Origin: Desulfovibrionaceae bacterium
GTDB taxonomy: Bacteria; Desulfobacterota; Desulfovibrionia; Desulfovibrionales; Desulfovibrionaceae
DNA: 48,230 nucleotides
Direction: 5' to 3'
Assembly: GCA_017454105.1 (NCBI GenBank)
Contig: JAFTDR010000032.1
Span: 1-48,230 of the forward strand
Shown: one piece after another, positions 8,018-15,992 of the stretch
Position numbering within the stretch: the stretch's first letter is position 1
Layout of the letters: every line of letters begins with the position of its first letter
Position numbers and translations under genes: made by a program
The notes under the pieces: generated by a model
What the model saw: only the letters and a program-made list of their open reading frames with translations
The model's database searches: none
Told to the model about the DNA's origin: nothing

Positions 8018-9494
8018 GGTATTTTGTAAGTCAGCGTATTGTGTTCTTTTTCTTGGCGTCTTTCTGCCGCGTCTGTGCAGTCTTGGGCTTTTTCCCTTTA
8101 TGGACGAAGGCTTTTACGCCTATCAGGCCATGACGATTGCGGATTCGCTTGCCTCATCCCACTCTCTCCCTGATTACGGGCCGTGCAATCTCTACGCCCT
8201 CCTCCTGGCACCTGTGACGGCTCTTCCGATGAATCCCCTGGTTGCCATGCGACTGTGCGATCTCGCATTTGCGCTTATTGCGGGCTTAATCCTCTTTCGG
8301 ATAATCTCCCGACTGACCAGTGATGCAAAGGCCGCCGCATTGAGTACACTCCTTCTTCTCCTCTGCCTCAATGCCTTTGACTGCATCCAGGCAGGGGCGA
8401 AAAACAGTTTCTTTGCCGCCTTTATTCCTCTTTTTGCCGCCTACCTTCTCTGGCTTAAAGAGGGGGAGCGCGCGATCGTCTGGGCGGGAGTCCTTGTGGC
8501 CATAGCTGTGCTGCTTCGCGAAACGTTTGCGATCTACGCGCTTCTCTCGTGCTGCGCCGTCTTTTTTGCCCTGGGTGTGCGCGCAGCGCTTCTTTTTTGC
8601 GCAGGTGGCCTAGGCTCTGGCGCAGTTCTCCTCGCGCTTCTTGTTTTTCTGCGCGGCGGCTACACAGAGCTTGTCTTATCCTATGTCAAGGCCGGCGCGA
8701 TTTTCGCCGCAGAGTCCGGCCACATCCTGTCAAATTTTCTCTATCAGAGTTGGCGTTTTCTTCTTGATTTCTGGCCGGCTGTCCTGCTCCTTGTCTGCGC
8801 GCTCATTCTTCTTCGGCGGCGGCCGACAAAGCGCTGCTTTTTTTTCGCAAGCCTTCTTCTGGCCCCGATCCCCGAGATAGTTGGAAAAATTTCCTATCTC
8901 TACCATTTTTCCCTCTTTTTTCTGGGCTTTGCCGGTCTTATTCCGCTAGGCTATGAGCGTCTCATCGAAATCTCTCCTCAGTATAAAAAAAAGGCGCAGT
9001 ACGCACTTATTGCCGCCTGCGTAGTCACGTTCGTACAAACTGTTGCGCTTAGCTCCTTTCCAGAGAGCGTGCGCGTACTTGCCTCTCCGCGCTGCTCCTT
9101 TCCTGAGAGCATGCGCACACAGTCAAACACACTTTTGGCAGCGGATGCGATACGGGCGAGCCGGGCGGAGACGCTGTGCATAAGCGGATTTATGCATTTT
9201 CTGTATCCTGCGACAGGACTTCTGCCCCCGGCGTACGGCATGGACGATATAAGCCGGCTGTATTTGTTGCTTGGGAAGAATACTGATGCATTGGAAAGCG
9301 CCCTGCGCGCAAATCCCCCAGAGATCATAGCTGTCGGGAAAACAGAAGAGACAGATCATGTCGCCATGTTTAGCGCAGAGATTGAAGCGGCAATTAAGGC
9401 GACTGGGCTCTATCAATTCTACGCGGATATACCGCCTGATCCAGGGAAAAATTACGGTTGGATTGGCTGTTCTCTGTACAGGCTAAGCAAGTAG
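8010..9494 (+). CDS. ArnT/GT39-like membrane glycosyltransferase
   Basis: 494 aa from ATG 8010; a longer frame starts at TTG 7983 but lies deeper inside wecE. About ten membrane helices and a periplasmic C-terminal part. The first loop has FPFMDEGFYAYQAMTIADS, matching the conserved acidic first loop of GT-C transferases of the ArnT/PMT superfamily, which move a sugar from a polyprenyl-phosphate carrier to an acceptor such as lipid A or O-antigen. Last gene of the cluster. Acceptor unknown; it could attach the 4-amino sugar implied by wecE. Confidence 0.8.
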   Translation: MREVFCKSAYCVLFLGVFLPRLCSLGLFPFMDEGFYAYQAMTIADSLASSHSLPDYGPCNLYALLLAPVTALPMNPLVAMRLCDLAFALIAGLILFRIISRLTSDAKAAALSTLLLLLCLNAFDCIQAGAKNSFFAAFIPLFAAYLLWLKEGERAIVWAGVLVAIAVLLRETFAIYALLSCCAVFFALGVRAALLFCAGGLGSGAVLLALLVFLRGGYTELVLSYVKAGAIFAAESGHILSNFLYQSWRFLLDFWPAVLLLVCALILLRRRPTKRCFFFASLLLAPIPEIVGKISYLYHFSLFFLGFAGLIPLGYERLIEISPQYKKKAQYALIAACVVTFVQTVALSSFPESVRVLASPRCSFPESMRTQSNTLLAADAIRASRAETLCISGFMHFLYPATGLLPPAYGMDDISRLYLLLGKNTDALESALRANPPEIIAVGKTEETDHVAMFSAEIEAAIKATGLYQFYADIPPDPGKNYGWIGCSLYRLSK

Positions 9495-9559
9495 GTGTAC
9501 GCGGGAAGTGGCTCTACGAGCGCTTTTTTGGGCGTCTTTCAAAAAAAAGAAAAAAGTGG

Positions 9560-9588
9560 TTGACAGTTTCGCGGAATCTGACTATACC
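9560..9588 (+). promoter_or_regulatory. tRNA operon promoter
   Basis: TTGACA (9560-9565), 17-nt spacer, TATACC (9583-9588), ending 14 nt before the first tRNA. A near-consensus sigma-70 promoter. Confidence 0.8.
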
Positions 9589-9601
9589 TGTCTTTGTTGA
9601 G

Positions 9602-9677
<76 letters not shown>

Positions 9678-9679
9678 GA

Positions 9680-9754
9680 GGCGACATGGCCAAGTGGTAA
9701 GGCAGAGGCCTGCAAAGTCTCGACTCTCCAGTTCAAATCTGGATGTCGCCTCCA
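9680..9754 (+). tRNA. tRNA-Cys (GCA)
   Basis: 75 nt with encoded CCA. Acceptor GGCGACA/TGTCGCC, anticodon loop CTGCAAA (GCA), T-arm CCAGTTCAAATCTGG. Confidence 0.95.
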
Positions 9755-9762
9755 AGTATACT

Positions 9763-9839
<77 letters not shown>

Positions 9840-9850
9840 TGCGTACGCAT

Positions 9851-9925
9851 GCGGGAATAACTCAGCGGTAGAGTGTCAGCTTCCCAAGCTGGACGTCGCG
9901 GGTTCAAATCCCGTTTCCCGCTCCA
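9851..9925 (+). tRNA. tRNA-Gly (CCC)
   Basis: 75 nt with encoded CCA. Anticodon loop TTCCCAA gives CCC. Acceptor GCGGGAA/TTCCCGC. Likely a diverged duplicate of the neighbouring Gly genes. Confidence 0.95.
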
Positions 9926-9935
9926 GATATATCCA

Positions 9936-9971
9936 GGGTTTTCGAGTATTTGCTCGGGAACCCTTTTTTTT
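9936..9971 (+). terminator. tRNA operon terminator
   Basis: Hairpin with outer stem GGGTT/AACCC and inner CGAG/CTCG, followed by eight T. Confidence 0.8.
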
Positions 9972-10066
9972 CCCACACACATCGACGACGCTGTATGACG
10001 TGATTGTACGATGCCTATCTTGTAGATTGCAAAGCCGATTTGTTGAGCTTGGCCTACAGCGTACTG

Positions 10067-10186
10067 TATATACCCGGCCGCATATGATTTTCCCTTTTCT
10101 CTGGAAAGCCACAAGGGAAGGGACCTCAATTGGCCGGCAGCCACCAGGCTCACTTCGTTGCGCGGTACAAATCACTGTGACGTCGA
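10067..10186. repeat. Dispersed repeat C, copy 1
   Basis: Aligns in the same orientation with about 46782-46867: TATAYCCGGCCGCATA, GTTTTCCC/GATTTTCCC, TCRATTGGCC, then GTAsAATCAYTGTGACG. Diverged, with small indels. Confidence 0.55.
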
Positions 10187-10350
10187 GTATAGCTTCATTG
10201 GAATCTCAACAATCGTTCGCGCATCCTTCGAATTGTTGTACGATGCAGCCACCTGTGTGACATGGGTTTCTTTAGACGCCTGGGCAAGCCAAAGCGCAGG
10301 AGAGCGGCTGTAGCCTTGTCGCGCCATGGGCTGAAAACTCTTGAAATAAA

Positions 10351-10395
10351 AGATATACTGCGGACAGAAAAAAAAGTTGTCACTTGGAGTTGCTA
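10351..10395. repeat. Short dispersed repeat D
   Basis: TATACTGCGGACAG, an A-run, then AGTTGTCACTTGGAGTTG. Close matches occur at about 33-70 (same orientation) and 46405-46433 (inverted). Confidence 0.6.
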
Positions 10396-10532
10396 CGCAA
10401 GACTCAGTGCTGACGTAAGTTCGCAAAAATGTCAGTTTGTTTCTGGCTAGCTAGAGTATAATCGCAGAAAAAAAATAACGGAGCGAGAGCACCTCTGGCA
10501 ATTGGTGTGGCCAAAGTGCAGCAATTTTGTTG

Positions 10533-10933
10533 CTGACTAGCGAAGATCGCAAACTTGGGAGAGTTTATTTCCCTGCGTGATACCGGGCAAGAATATTTTT
10601 ACCATGGCTTTATACAGGGTGTGTTGGCACCCGTTACGAAATTTGAGGGCGTTGTCGTCACGTCCGAGGCAGAGGGCGGTGATGGCTATGCGGATCTTGC
10701 GCTCTATCAGAGGATGACGAAGACCGCTGTGTAAAAAATGCAAGAATGAGTATGATGCACGGGTGAAAGCGGCTTGTGAGGCAGCGAGGCAGATTACGAC
10801 GAAGGAATATGTGAAGCACTTTGCACCGGAAGACTGCTCAACTCTCTATGGGATGGGCATAGGCTTTGGCGGAAAGAGATGTGCAATTCACAATCTTGGC
10901 AATCTGGCTACTACCTTGCCCGGCCATTCATAA
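10533..10933 (+). pseudogene. Remnant of a PD-(D/E)XK nuclease (AAA-ATPase-like/DUF1703 family) C-terminus
   Basis: Two adjacent frames together read as the C-terminal part of the AAA-ATPase-like/PD-(D/E)XK nuclease family. The first contains GQEYFYHGFIQGVLAPV and a G-Y-x-D-L-A-L segment (usual family motif: YHGF-x-L-G-L-L and GYGR-x-D). The second contains a short K-rich strand, AACEAARQITTKEY and YGMGIGFGGKRC, matching the family end. One frameshift lies near 10730, and the N-terminal ATPase part is absent. The final stop is at 10931-10933. Such genes are common, often multicopy, and frequently decayed. Confidence 0.65.
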
Positions 10934-11536
10934 AAGAAAAGAAGGCCCGTGAGTGAAAGTCACTGCAAGGCGGACCCTCAAGCGTATTTGAAACCCGGCA
11001 TGTTCAGGCGGAAAGAAATCCGTCCGCTAACGCTGAACTAATCGAGGGGGGATTTAGGAAGTTTGAGTACAAAATTAGGGTCTGTACTTTTTCGCAGAAA
11101 ACCTGCATAAATAACCGCTCAGTCTTACCCGCGTCAGTCCTCATGTGTACTCGGTGTCACAGTGATTCTTCCCATGCCGACCAACAGAGGCCGATCTTCT
11201 TTGGCTTTCGTGGGAAAACCATTATGTGATCGGGTATACCGCGTTTAAGAGGCGGTAAAGGGTCGCTTCGCTTCTCCCCTTAAAAGCACCCTTTTTGCTC
11301 GGTTTTTCGGGCTTGCGACGCTCTCTCCAGGGAAGCTTTGGCGGTGTCAAGGCCTAACATTTTGCCATGTGACTAACCTAAAAAATTGGAAACTGATGTC
11401 TGCGCTGGAAAACAGCACAAACACAGAGATTCCCTTATGGACCACGCGTGTACTGTCACTGGCTCTCGTACGAGGAGCTTTGGACACGTGCGCTTGGGAC
11501 AGGCGTATTTTAAAATGAATCTCAATTTCAAATTAG
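10934..11536. other. Gene-free region before porins
   Basis: No supported gene. The sequence from about 11230 to 11345 is rich in short self-complementary blocks, but no clear terminator or RNA family was recognised. Confidence 0.4.
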
Positions 11537-11618
11537 TTGACAAAAGCTACTCTTTGTGCTTTTGTCATCTCGTACAAAAAATTGCACTCTCTTGATTTTA
11601 GCAAGAAATTTTGAGTGC
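11537..11618 (+). promoter_or_regulatory. Porin 1 promoter region and leader hairpins
   Basis: A consensus TTGACA at 11537-11542 has only a poor -10 at normal spacing. It overlaps a perfect 9-bp inverted repeat GACAAAAGC/GCTTTTGTC (11539-11547, 11558-11566) that could be an operator. Downstream GCACTC/GAGTGC (11584-11589, 11613-11618) encloses a smaller TCTTG/CAAGA hairpin in the leader. Confidence 0.5.
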
Positions 11619-11636
11619 TATGATATAGGAGGAGTT

Positions 11637-13220
11637 ATGACACTCTTTAATCGTCTCAAACGCAATTGCATGGTTCTGCTCTTGGCAGCCGGCATGCTCG
11701 CTGGTGGCGTCTCTGCCGCGCACGCCATTGACTTCAAGGCTCAGGGCGAGTGGATTGTGAGCTTTGGCCTTGGCGACGCCAATTTTAACGACACAAGCCG
11801 GACACAGAAAGACGACATGTTCTCGGCTGCGCAGCGTATCCGTCTGCAGTTGGATGCTGTCGCGTCGGAGAGCCTCTCAGGCACAGTCTTCTTCGAGATT
11901 GGCCAGCAGGATTGGGGCAACAACACCGATAGTGTTGGTGGCGCGCTCGGTGCTGACGGTGTTATTGTCAAGGTCAAGAACGCCTATATCGACTGGTTGG
12001 TTCCTGAGACCGATCTGCGTGTGCGCATGGGCCTGCAGGCCTTGGCCCTGCCGAACGCCGCCGGCGGTTCAGCCATTATGGATGGTGACGTCGCCGCTGT
12101 GACGATGAACTACAAATTTACTGATAATGCTTCCCTGACCGCGTTCTGGATGCGCCCGGCAAACGACAACTACCAGGGACAGAATGCACGGGATTCTCGC
12201 GTGCACTATCTTGACAACATTGACTTCTTCGGTCTGACTGTGCCCCTGTCCTTCGACGGCTTTGAGATCACCCCCTGGGCAATGTACGGCATGATCGGCC
12301 GAAACGCCCTTGACGACACAAATGGTTGGAACCAGAATTTCAACGCCTCTGATGGTGACATGCTGAACACGCTCTATGCCTACCTTCCCGGCCAGGGCGG
12401 ATTTTACCGTGGTTTTAGAAAACGCGATCGCGCCTATGCCGATGCCTGGTTCTTCGGTCTGCCCATTGCCGTGACCGCTCTTGATCCCATCAACATCGAG
12501 TTTGACGTCAACTACGGCTATGTCTCAGGCTTAGGAAGCGTGAACGCCATTAACTATAAGAACTGGGCCCGCTTCGGTCAAAACGCAAGCGTCGTCCGCG
12601 CCGACACAAAGCGCGAGGGCTGGTTGATCAAAGCCTTGGTCGAGTACAAGATGGATTGGGGCGTTCCCGGTCTCTTTGGTTGGTACTCCTCAGGCGATGA
12701 CGGCGACATCAAGAACGGTTCTGAGCGTATGCCCTCTATTTCTGGCTCAGGAAACTTCACCTCCTTTATGGGCAGCGCAGGGACAGACTTCTGGGCCGAT
12801 GGCACAAGAGGTCTGTTCTGGGAAAACAACATGACCTACGCCGGCACATGGGGCGTCGGTCTCCAGATTCGGGATATGACGTTCCTTGAGGATTTGAGCC
12901 ACACCTTCCGCATTGCCTACTGGGGCGGCACCAACAGCACGGATATGGTGAAATACAGCGGATACTCTGGCGCCGGGTCGGAAGTCACCTTCGACGGGCC
13001 CTATCTCACAACCAACGACGGACTGCTTGAGTTCAACCTGGACAACGTCTATCAGGTTTATGAGAATTTGGCCGTCAACCTCGATCTCGGCTACATCGTG
13101 AACATGATGGATCGCGGCACCTGGGCCCGCAGCTGGACAAAACGCGGCTACGCTGATGGTGAGCACTTCAGCTCCCAGGATGCCTGGAAAGCCCAAGTTT
13201 CATTTGTGTACAGTTTCTAG
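11637..13220 (+). CDS. Outer-membrane homotrimeric porin (Desulfovibrio type), paralogue 1
   Basis: 527 aa. Signal peptide of about 30 residues ending in an Ala-rich AHA site, then VDF/IDFKAQGEW and a long run of amphipathic beta strands with many aromatic residues; the protein ends in aromatic Phe, the usual outer-membrane protein signature. The overall pattern (RIRLQLDAVASESLSG, WLVPETDLRVRMGLQ, DWGVPGLFGWYSSGDDGD, DDLSHTFR-like loop, final AQVSFVYSF) matches the trimeric porin family abundant in Desulfovibrio. ATG 11637 follows AGGAGGAG. Strongly similar along its whole length to the next gene. Role: passive diffusion channel for small solutes/anions. Confidence 0.9.
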   Translation: MTLFNRLKRNCMVLLLAAGMLAGGVSAAHAIDFKAQGEWIVSFGLGDANFNDTSRTQKDDMFSAAQRIRLQLDAVASESLSGTVFFEIGQQDWGNNTDSVGGALGADGVIVKVKNAYIDWLVPETDLRVRMGLQALALPNAAGGSAIMDGDVAAVTMNYKFTDNASLTAFWMRPANDNYQGQNARDSRVHYLDNIDFFGLTVPLSFDGFEITPWAMYGMIGRNALDDTNGWNQNFNASDGDMLNTLYAYLPGQGGFYRGFRKRDRAYADAWFFGLPIAVTALDPINIEFDVNYGYVSGLGSVNAINYKNWARFGQNASVVRADTKREGWLIKALVEYKMDWGVPGLFGWYSSGDDGDIKNGSERMPSISGSGNFTSFMGSAGTDFWADGTRGLFWENNMTYAGTWGVGLQIRDMTFLEDLSHTFRIAYWGGTNSTDMVKYSGYSGAGSEVTFDGPYLTTNDGLLEFNLDNVYQVYENLAVNLDLGYIVNMMDRGTWARSWTKRGYADGEHFSSQDAWKAQVSFVYSF

Positions 13221-13230
13221 TACGTACAAT

Positions 13231-13255
13231 GGCGCCCTCGGGCGCCTTTTTTTTT
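13231..13255 (+). terminator. Porin 1 terminator
   Basis: 6-bp GC stem GGCGCC/GGCGCC, 4-nt loop and nine T. Confidence 0.9.
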
Positions 13256-13455
13256 GCTTGCCATGCGCACGGGTTTAGAGTAAAGAGAGCAAGTCTTCGG
13301 TATAAATTTTTAAACGCACGCCCAAAAGGCCTGTTTTGCCCGCGAATGGACGGGCGATCTGGCTCCTACAGGATGTGTAAACAATCACTGTGGTCCGTGA
13401 AGAAGTCTTTTAGACTTTCCTTCCGAAAAAAATTTGAAAAAATTAATTTTTTTAC

Positions 13456-13484
13456 TTGACAAACTCTCCCAGGAGGGATAGTTA
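13456..13484 (+). promoter_or_regulatory. Porin 2 promoter
   Basis: TTGACA (13456-13461), 17 nt, TAGTTA (13479-13484). The predicted transcript starts right at the base of the hairpin at 13489. Confidence 0.6.
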
Positions 13485-13488
13485 TGTC

Positions 13489-13527
13489 CTTGTACAATTT
13501 TTTTGACCGTTAAAAAAATTGTACAAG
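13489..13527 (+). promoter_or_regulatory. Perfect 16-bp hairpin in porin 2 leader
   Basis: CTTGTACAATTTTTTT (13489-13504) pairs perfectly with AAAAAAATTGTACAAG (13512-13527) across a 7-nt loop. The AAAGGAG ribosome site follows four nucleotides later. It could protect the mRNA 5' end or control translation; as DNA it could also be an operator. Confidence 0.7.
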
Positions 13528-13544
13528 CCAAAAGGAGCAAAGCA

Positions 13545-15095
13545 ATGGAAAAGAACACACTGTTCGCTCGCGTAAAAAAGAGCTGTATGGTCGTTATGTT
13601 GGCAGCAGGTATGCTGCTTGGTGCAACAGCTGGCGCTCAGGCTGTTGATTTTAAGGCAAAGGGTCAATGGCAGGTCGGCTTCGGTCTTGGCAATGCCAAT
13701 CTCCGCGGCGGCAACGGTGTCCGCAAGGACGACCTCTTCGGTGCCACACAGCGTTTCCGTATCCAGTTGGATGCAGTCGCTTCCGAGAATCTTTCAGGCC
13801 GTGTCTGGTTTGAAATGGGTTCTCAGGATTGGGGTAACGCAGGCAACGGCGCAGCACTCGGTGCTGACGGTGTAGTCGTCAAGGTGAAAAACGCCTTCAT
13901 CGACTGGCTTGTGCCTGAGACGGATCTTAAGTTCCGCATGGGCCTCCAGAATGTCTATCTTCCGAACGCGGCCGGCGGCTCGAACGTCTTTGGCAATGCG
14001 GACGTTGCCGGTATCACCGCTTCCTATCAGTTCAACGATATGGTCGGCTTGACCGCTTTCTGGTATCGTCCGGCGAACGACAACTATGTGGATAACCGCT
14101 ACGCTGACGCGAGAGAGACCCACTATCTGGACAACTTCGACCTCTTTGGTATCGCAGTGCCTGTGACCCTCGACGGCGTTGAAGTGACTCCTTGGGGCAT
14201 GTACGGCATGCTCGGCAAAAATGCCCTTGACGGCTATGGCAACAGATGGAGAACTGCTGACGGTAGCTTCAACACCTCCCTCCTGGCCAATCCTGGCAAC
14301 CAGGCTCAGGTGGCTGGCTTTAGCAGCAGCCGCGACTACTCCTCCGTCTTCTTTGTCGGCTTGCCGATCAAGGTGACCGCTGCGGATCCGCTGAACATCG
14401 AATTTGACTTGAACTACGGCTATGTCGAAGGCTTCGGCAAGACCTTTGTTCACAACTATAAAGGCAGCTTTGACAAGCGCGCTGAGAGCAACCGTCAGGG
14501 CTGGTTGATCAAGGCCTTGGTTGAGTACAAGATGGATTGGGGCGTTCCTGGCATCTTCGGCTGGTATGCCTCGGGTGACGACGGCGACGTGAAAAACGGC
14601 TCCGAGCGTATGCCTTCTGTCAAGTCGAATGGCCGCTTCACCTCCTTCATGGGCGCTGACGGCACAGACTGGTATTCAAGCAACTTCAAGGGTTCGTTCA
14701 ACGAGAAGCACACCAACTACGCCGGTACATGGGGCGTGGGTCTCCAGGTGCGTGATATGAGCTTCCTTGAGGATCTGAAGCACACCTTCCGTGTTGCTCT
14801 GTGGGGTGGTACCAACGACGCGTCGATGGTCAAGTACTTTGCGACCGCAGGCTCCTGGGATAATAACACAACCTATGAGGGCCCCTACCTCACAACCAAT
14901 GACAACCTGGTTGAGTTCAACCTCGACAGCACCTACCGCATCTACGAGAACCTCTCTGTCAATTTGGATCTCGGCTACATCATAAACTGCATGGATCAGG
15001 AGACCTGGAAGCACTCCCGCGCTTGGGAGAGCCGGAGCAACTTCTCCATTCATGATGCCTGGAAGGCTCAGTTGACCTTCAACTACACCTTCTAG
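13545..15095 (+). CDS. Outer-membrane homotrimeric porin (Desulfovibrio type), paralogue 2
   Basis: 516 aa from ATG 13545 after AAAGGAG. Signal peptide ends near GAQA; mature protein begins VDFKAKGQW. Same architecture as porin 1: FRIQLDAVASENLSG, FIDWLVPETDLKFRMGLQ, DWGVPGIFGWYASGDDGD, YEGPYLTTND, and a terminal aromatic strand ending in Phe. The two genes look like a tandem duplication; differences cluster in loop-like segments. It has its own promoter, leader hairpin and terminator, so the paralogues can be regulated separately. Confidence 0.92.
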   Translation: MEKNTLFARVKKSCMVVMLAAGMLLGATAGAQAVDFKAKGQWQVGFGLGNANLRGGNGVRKDDLFGATQRFRIQLDAVASENLSGRVWFEMGSQDWGNAGNGAALGADGVVVKVKNAFIDWLVPETDLKFRMGLQNVYLPNAAGGSNVFGNADVAGITASYQFNDMVGLTAFWYRPANDNYVDNRYADARETHYLDNFDLFGIAVPVTLDGVEVTPWGMYGMLGKNALDGYGNRWRTADGSFNTSLLANPGNQAQVAGFSSSRDYSSVFFVGLPIKVTAADPLNIEFDLNYGYVEGFGKTFVHNYKGSFDKRAESNRQGWLIKALVEYKMDWGVPGIFGWYASGDDGDVKNGSERMPSVKSNGRFTSFMGADGTDWYSSNFKGSFNEKHTNYAGTWGVGLQVRDMSFLEDLKHTFRVALWGGTNDASMVKYFATAGSWDNNTTYEGPYLTTNDNLVEFNLDSTYRIYENLSVNLDLGYIINCMDQETWKHSRAWESRSNFSIHDAWKAQLTFNYTF

Positions 15096-15127
15096 TACCG
15101 ACTTCCACTAATTTCCTTTGATATTAT

Positions 15128-15159
15128 GGCCGTCCGCATAGGGCGGCCTTTTTGTTTTT
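15128..15159 (+). terminator. Porin 2 terminator
   Basis: 8-bp stem GGCCGTCC/GGGCGGCC (one G-T pair) followed by TTTTTGTTTTT. Confidence 0.88.
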
Positions 15160-15161
15160 CG

Positions 15162-15475
15162 GATCTTCGATAGGTTTCGTGGGTAAGCGAGCTCTGGGCA
15201 GGAGGCGACATTCCCCGTCTGCTCCCTCATTGGGCATCTCACCTTTGTTGCGCTTCGGAAACCTGCGAAGCTTCGGTTTACCTTGCAGGCGCGGAAGTCC
15301 AAGGGTACGCTCTCTAGCTCACGCGCCCCTGACTGTCCGCCGATCTCGCGAAGGTCAAAAGGCTCTAGTCCTTCGGACGATGGGCTTTTGCTGGCTCTGA
15401 GGTAGCGGATTACTTACGCAGATCGCACAATGAAATGACTTTCGAAGGCGCGCCAAGGTTCATCGGTTGCGCAGC
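15162..15475. repeat. Dispersed repeat B, copy 2
   Basis: Same-orientation match to 452-850. It starts directly after the porin 2 terminator. It has an extra short inverted block (CCTGCGAAGCTTCGG) and lacks the 612-629 palindrome of copy 1. The rest of the 15096-15611 gap shows no gene. Confidence 0.7.
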
Positions 15476-15611
15476 CCACGACTCATAACGAAGATCCTGT
15501 TTTTCTCGCGTACTTGCGGAATTTGAGGGACTTGCATATAGTGACTAGATAGATTTTTGTGTTTGCACTGCTTTTTCGTAGACCCTGGAAACCGTATAGA
15601 GAAACCCACAT

Positions 15612-15992
15612 ATGATGAACAAGCCAAACCAGCACTCCGCCCCCCTTCAGGAAAGGGTGGATGCGATAGCGTCGGTCCTAACAGAACACAAAGCGCTCGA
15701 CTATACCTGTATTGATCTGACAGAACAGTCTGGGGGCTCCTTCGCGGACCGTCTGATCATTGTGACCGCAACCTCCCCACGCCATGCCCGCGCTCTTGCG
15801 GACGCAGTCTCAGCCCTCTGCCATGAAAAGGGCGATGACTTTTTGGGCATTGAGGGTCTGCAGGCCGGCGAGTGGGTCCTAGTCGACCTAAACGACATAG
15901 TGGTCAGCATCTTTTTGGAATCGACGCGATCGCTCTATAGACTTGAGGATCTCTGGCGTCAACTACCGAGGGAGGGGCAGCACGATGAATAA
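15612..15992 (+). CDS. rsfS: Ribosome silencing factor RsfS
   Basis: 126 aa, full family length (Iojap/RsfS). RsfS binds ribosomal protein uL14 and blocks joining of the 30S and 50S subunits when nutrients are scarce. Family signature LDYTCIDLTEQSGGSFADRLIIVTATSPRHARALAD near residues 34-70, and GEWVLVDLNDIVVSIF near 96-110, are clear. Two successive ATG codons (15612, 15615) are possible. It overlaps gpmI by 8 nt, a gene pair seen in related bacteria. Confidence 0.93.
   Translation: MMNKPNQHSAPLQERVDAIASVLTEHKALDYTCIDLTEQSGGSFADRLIIVTATSPRHARALADAVSALCHEKGDDFLGIEGLQAGEWVLVDLNDIVVSIFLESTRSLYRLEDLWRQLPREGQHDE

Larger units (their letters stand above)
9972..10532. other. Gene-free region after tRNA cluster
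   Basis: No gene with recognisable homology. Contains repeat C (10067-10186) and the A-rich motif of repeat D (10351-10395). The frames here have no domain signature. Confidence 0.5.

Noticed and set aside
11584..11618. CIRCE-like half sites GCACTC and GAGTGC before porin 1
   Set aside because: CIRCE has a 9-nt spacer; here it is 23 nt and encloses another hairpin, and the gene is not a chaperone.
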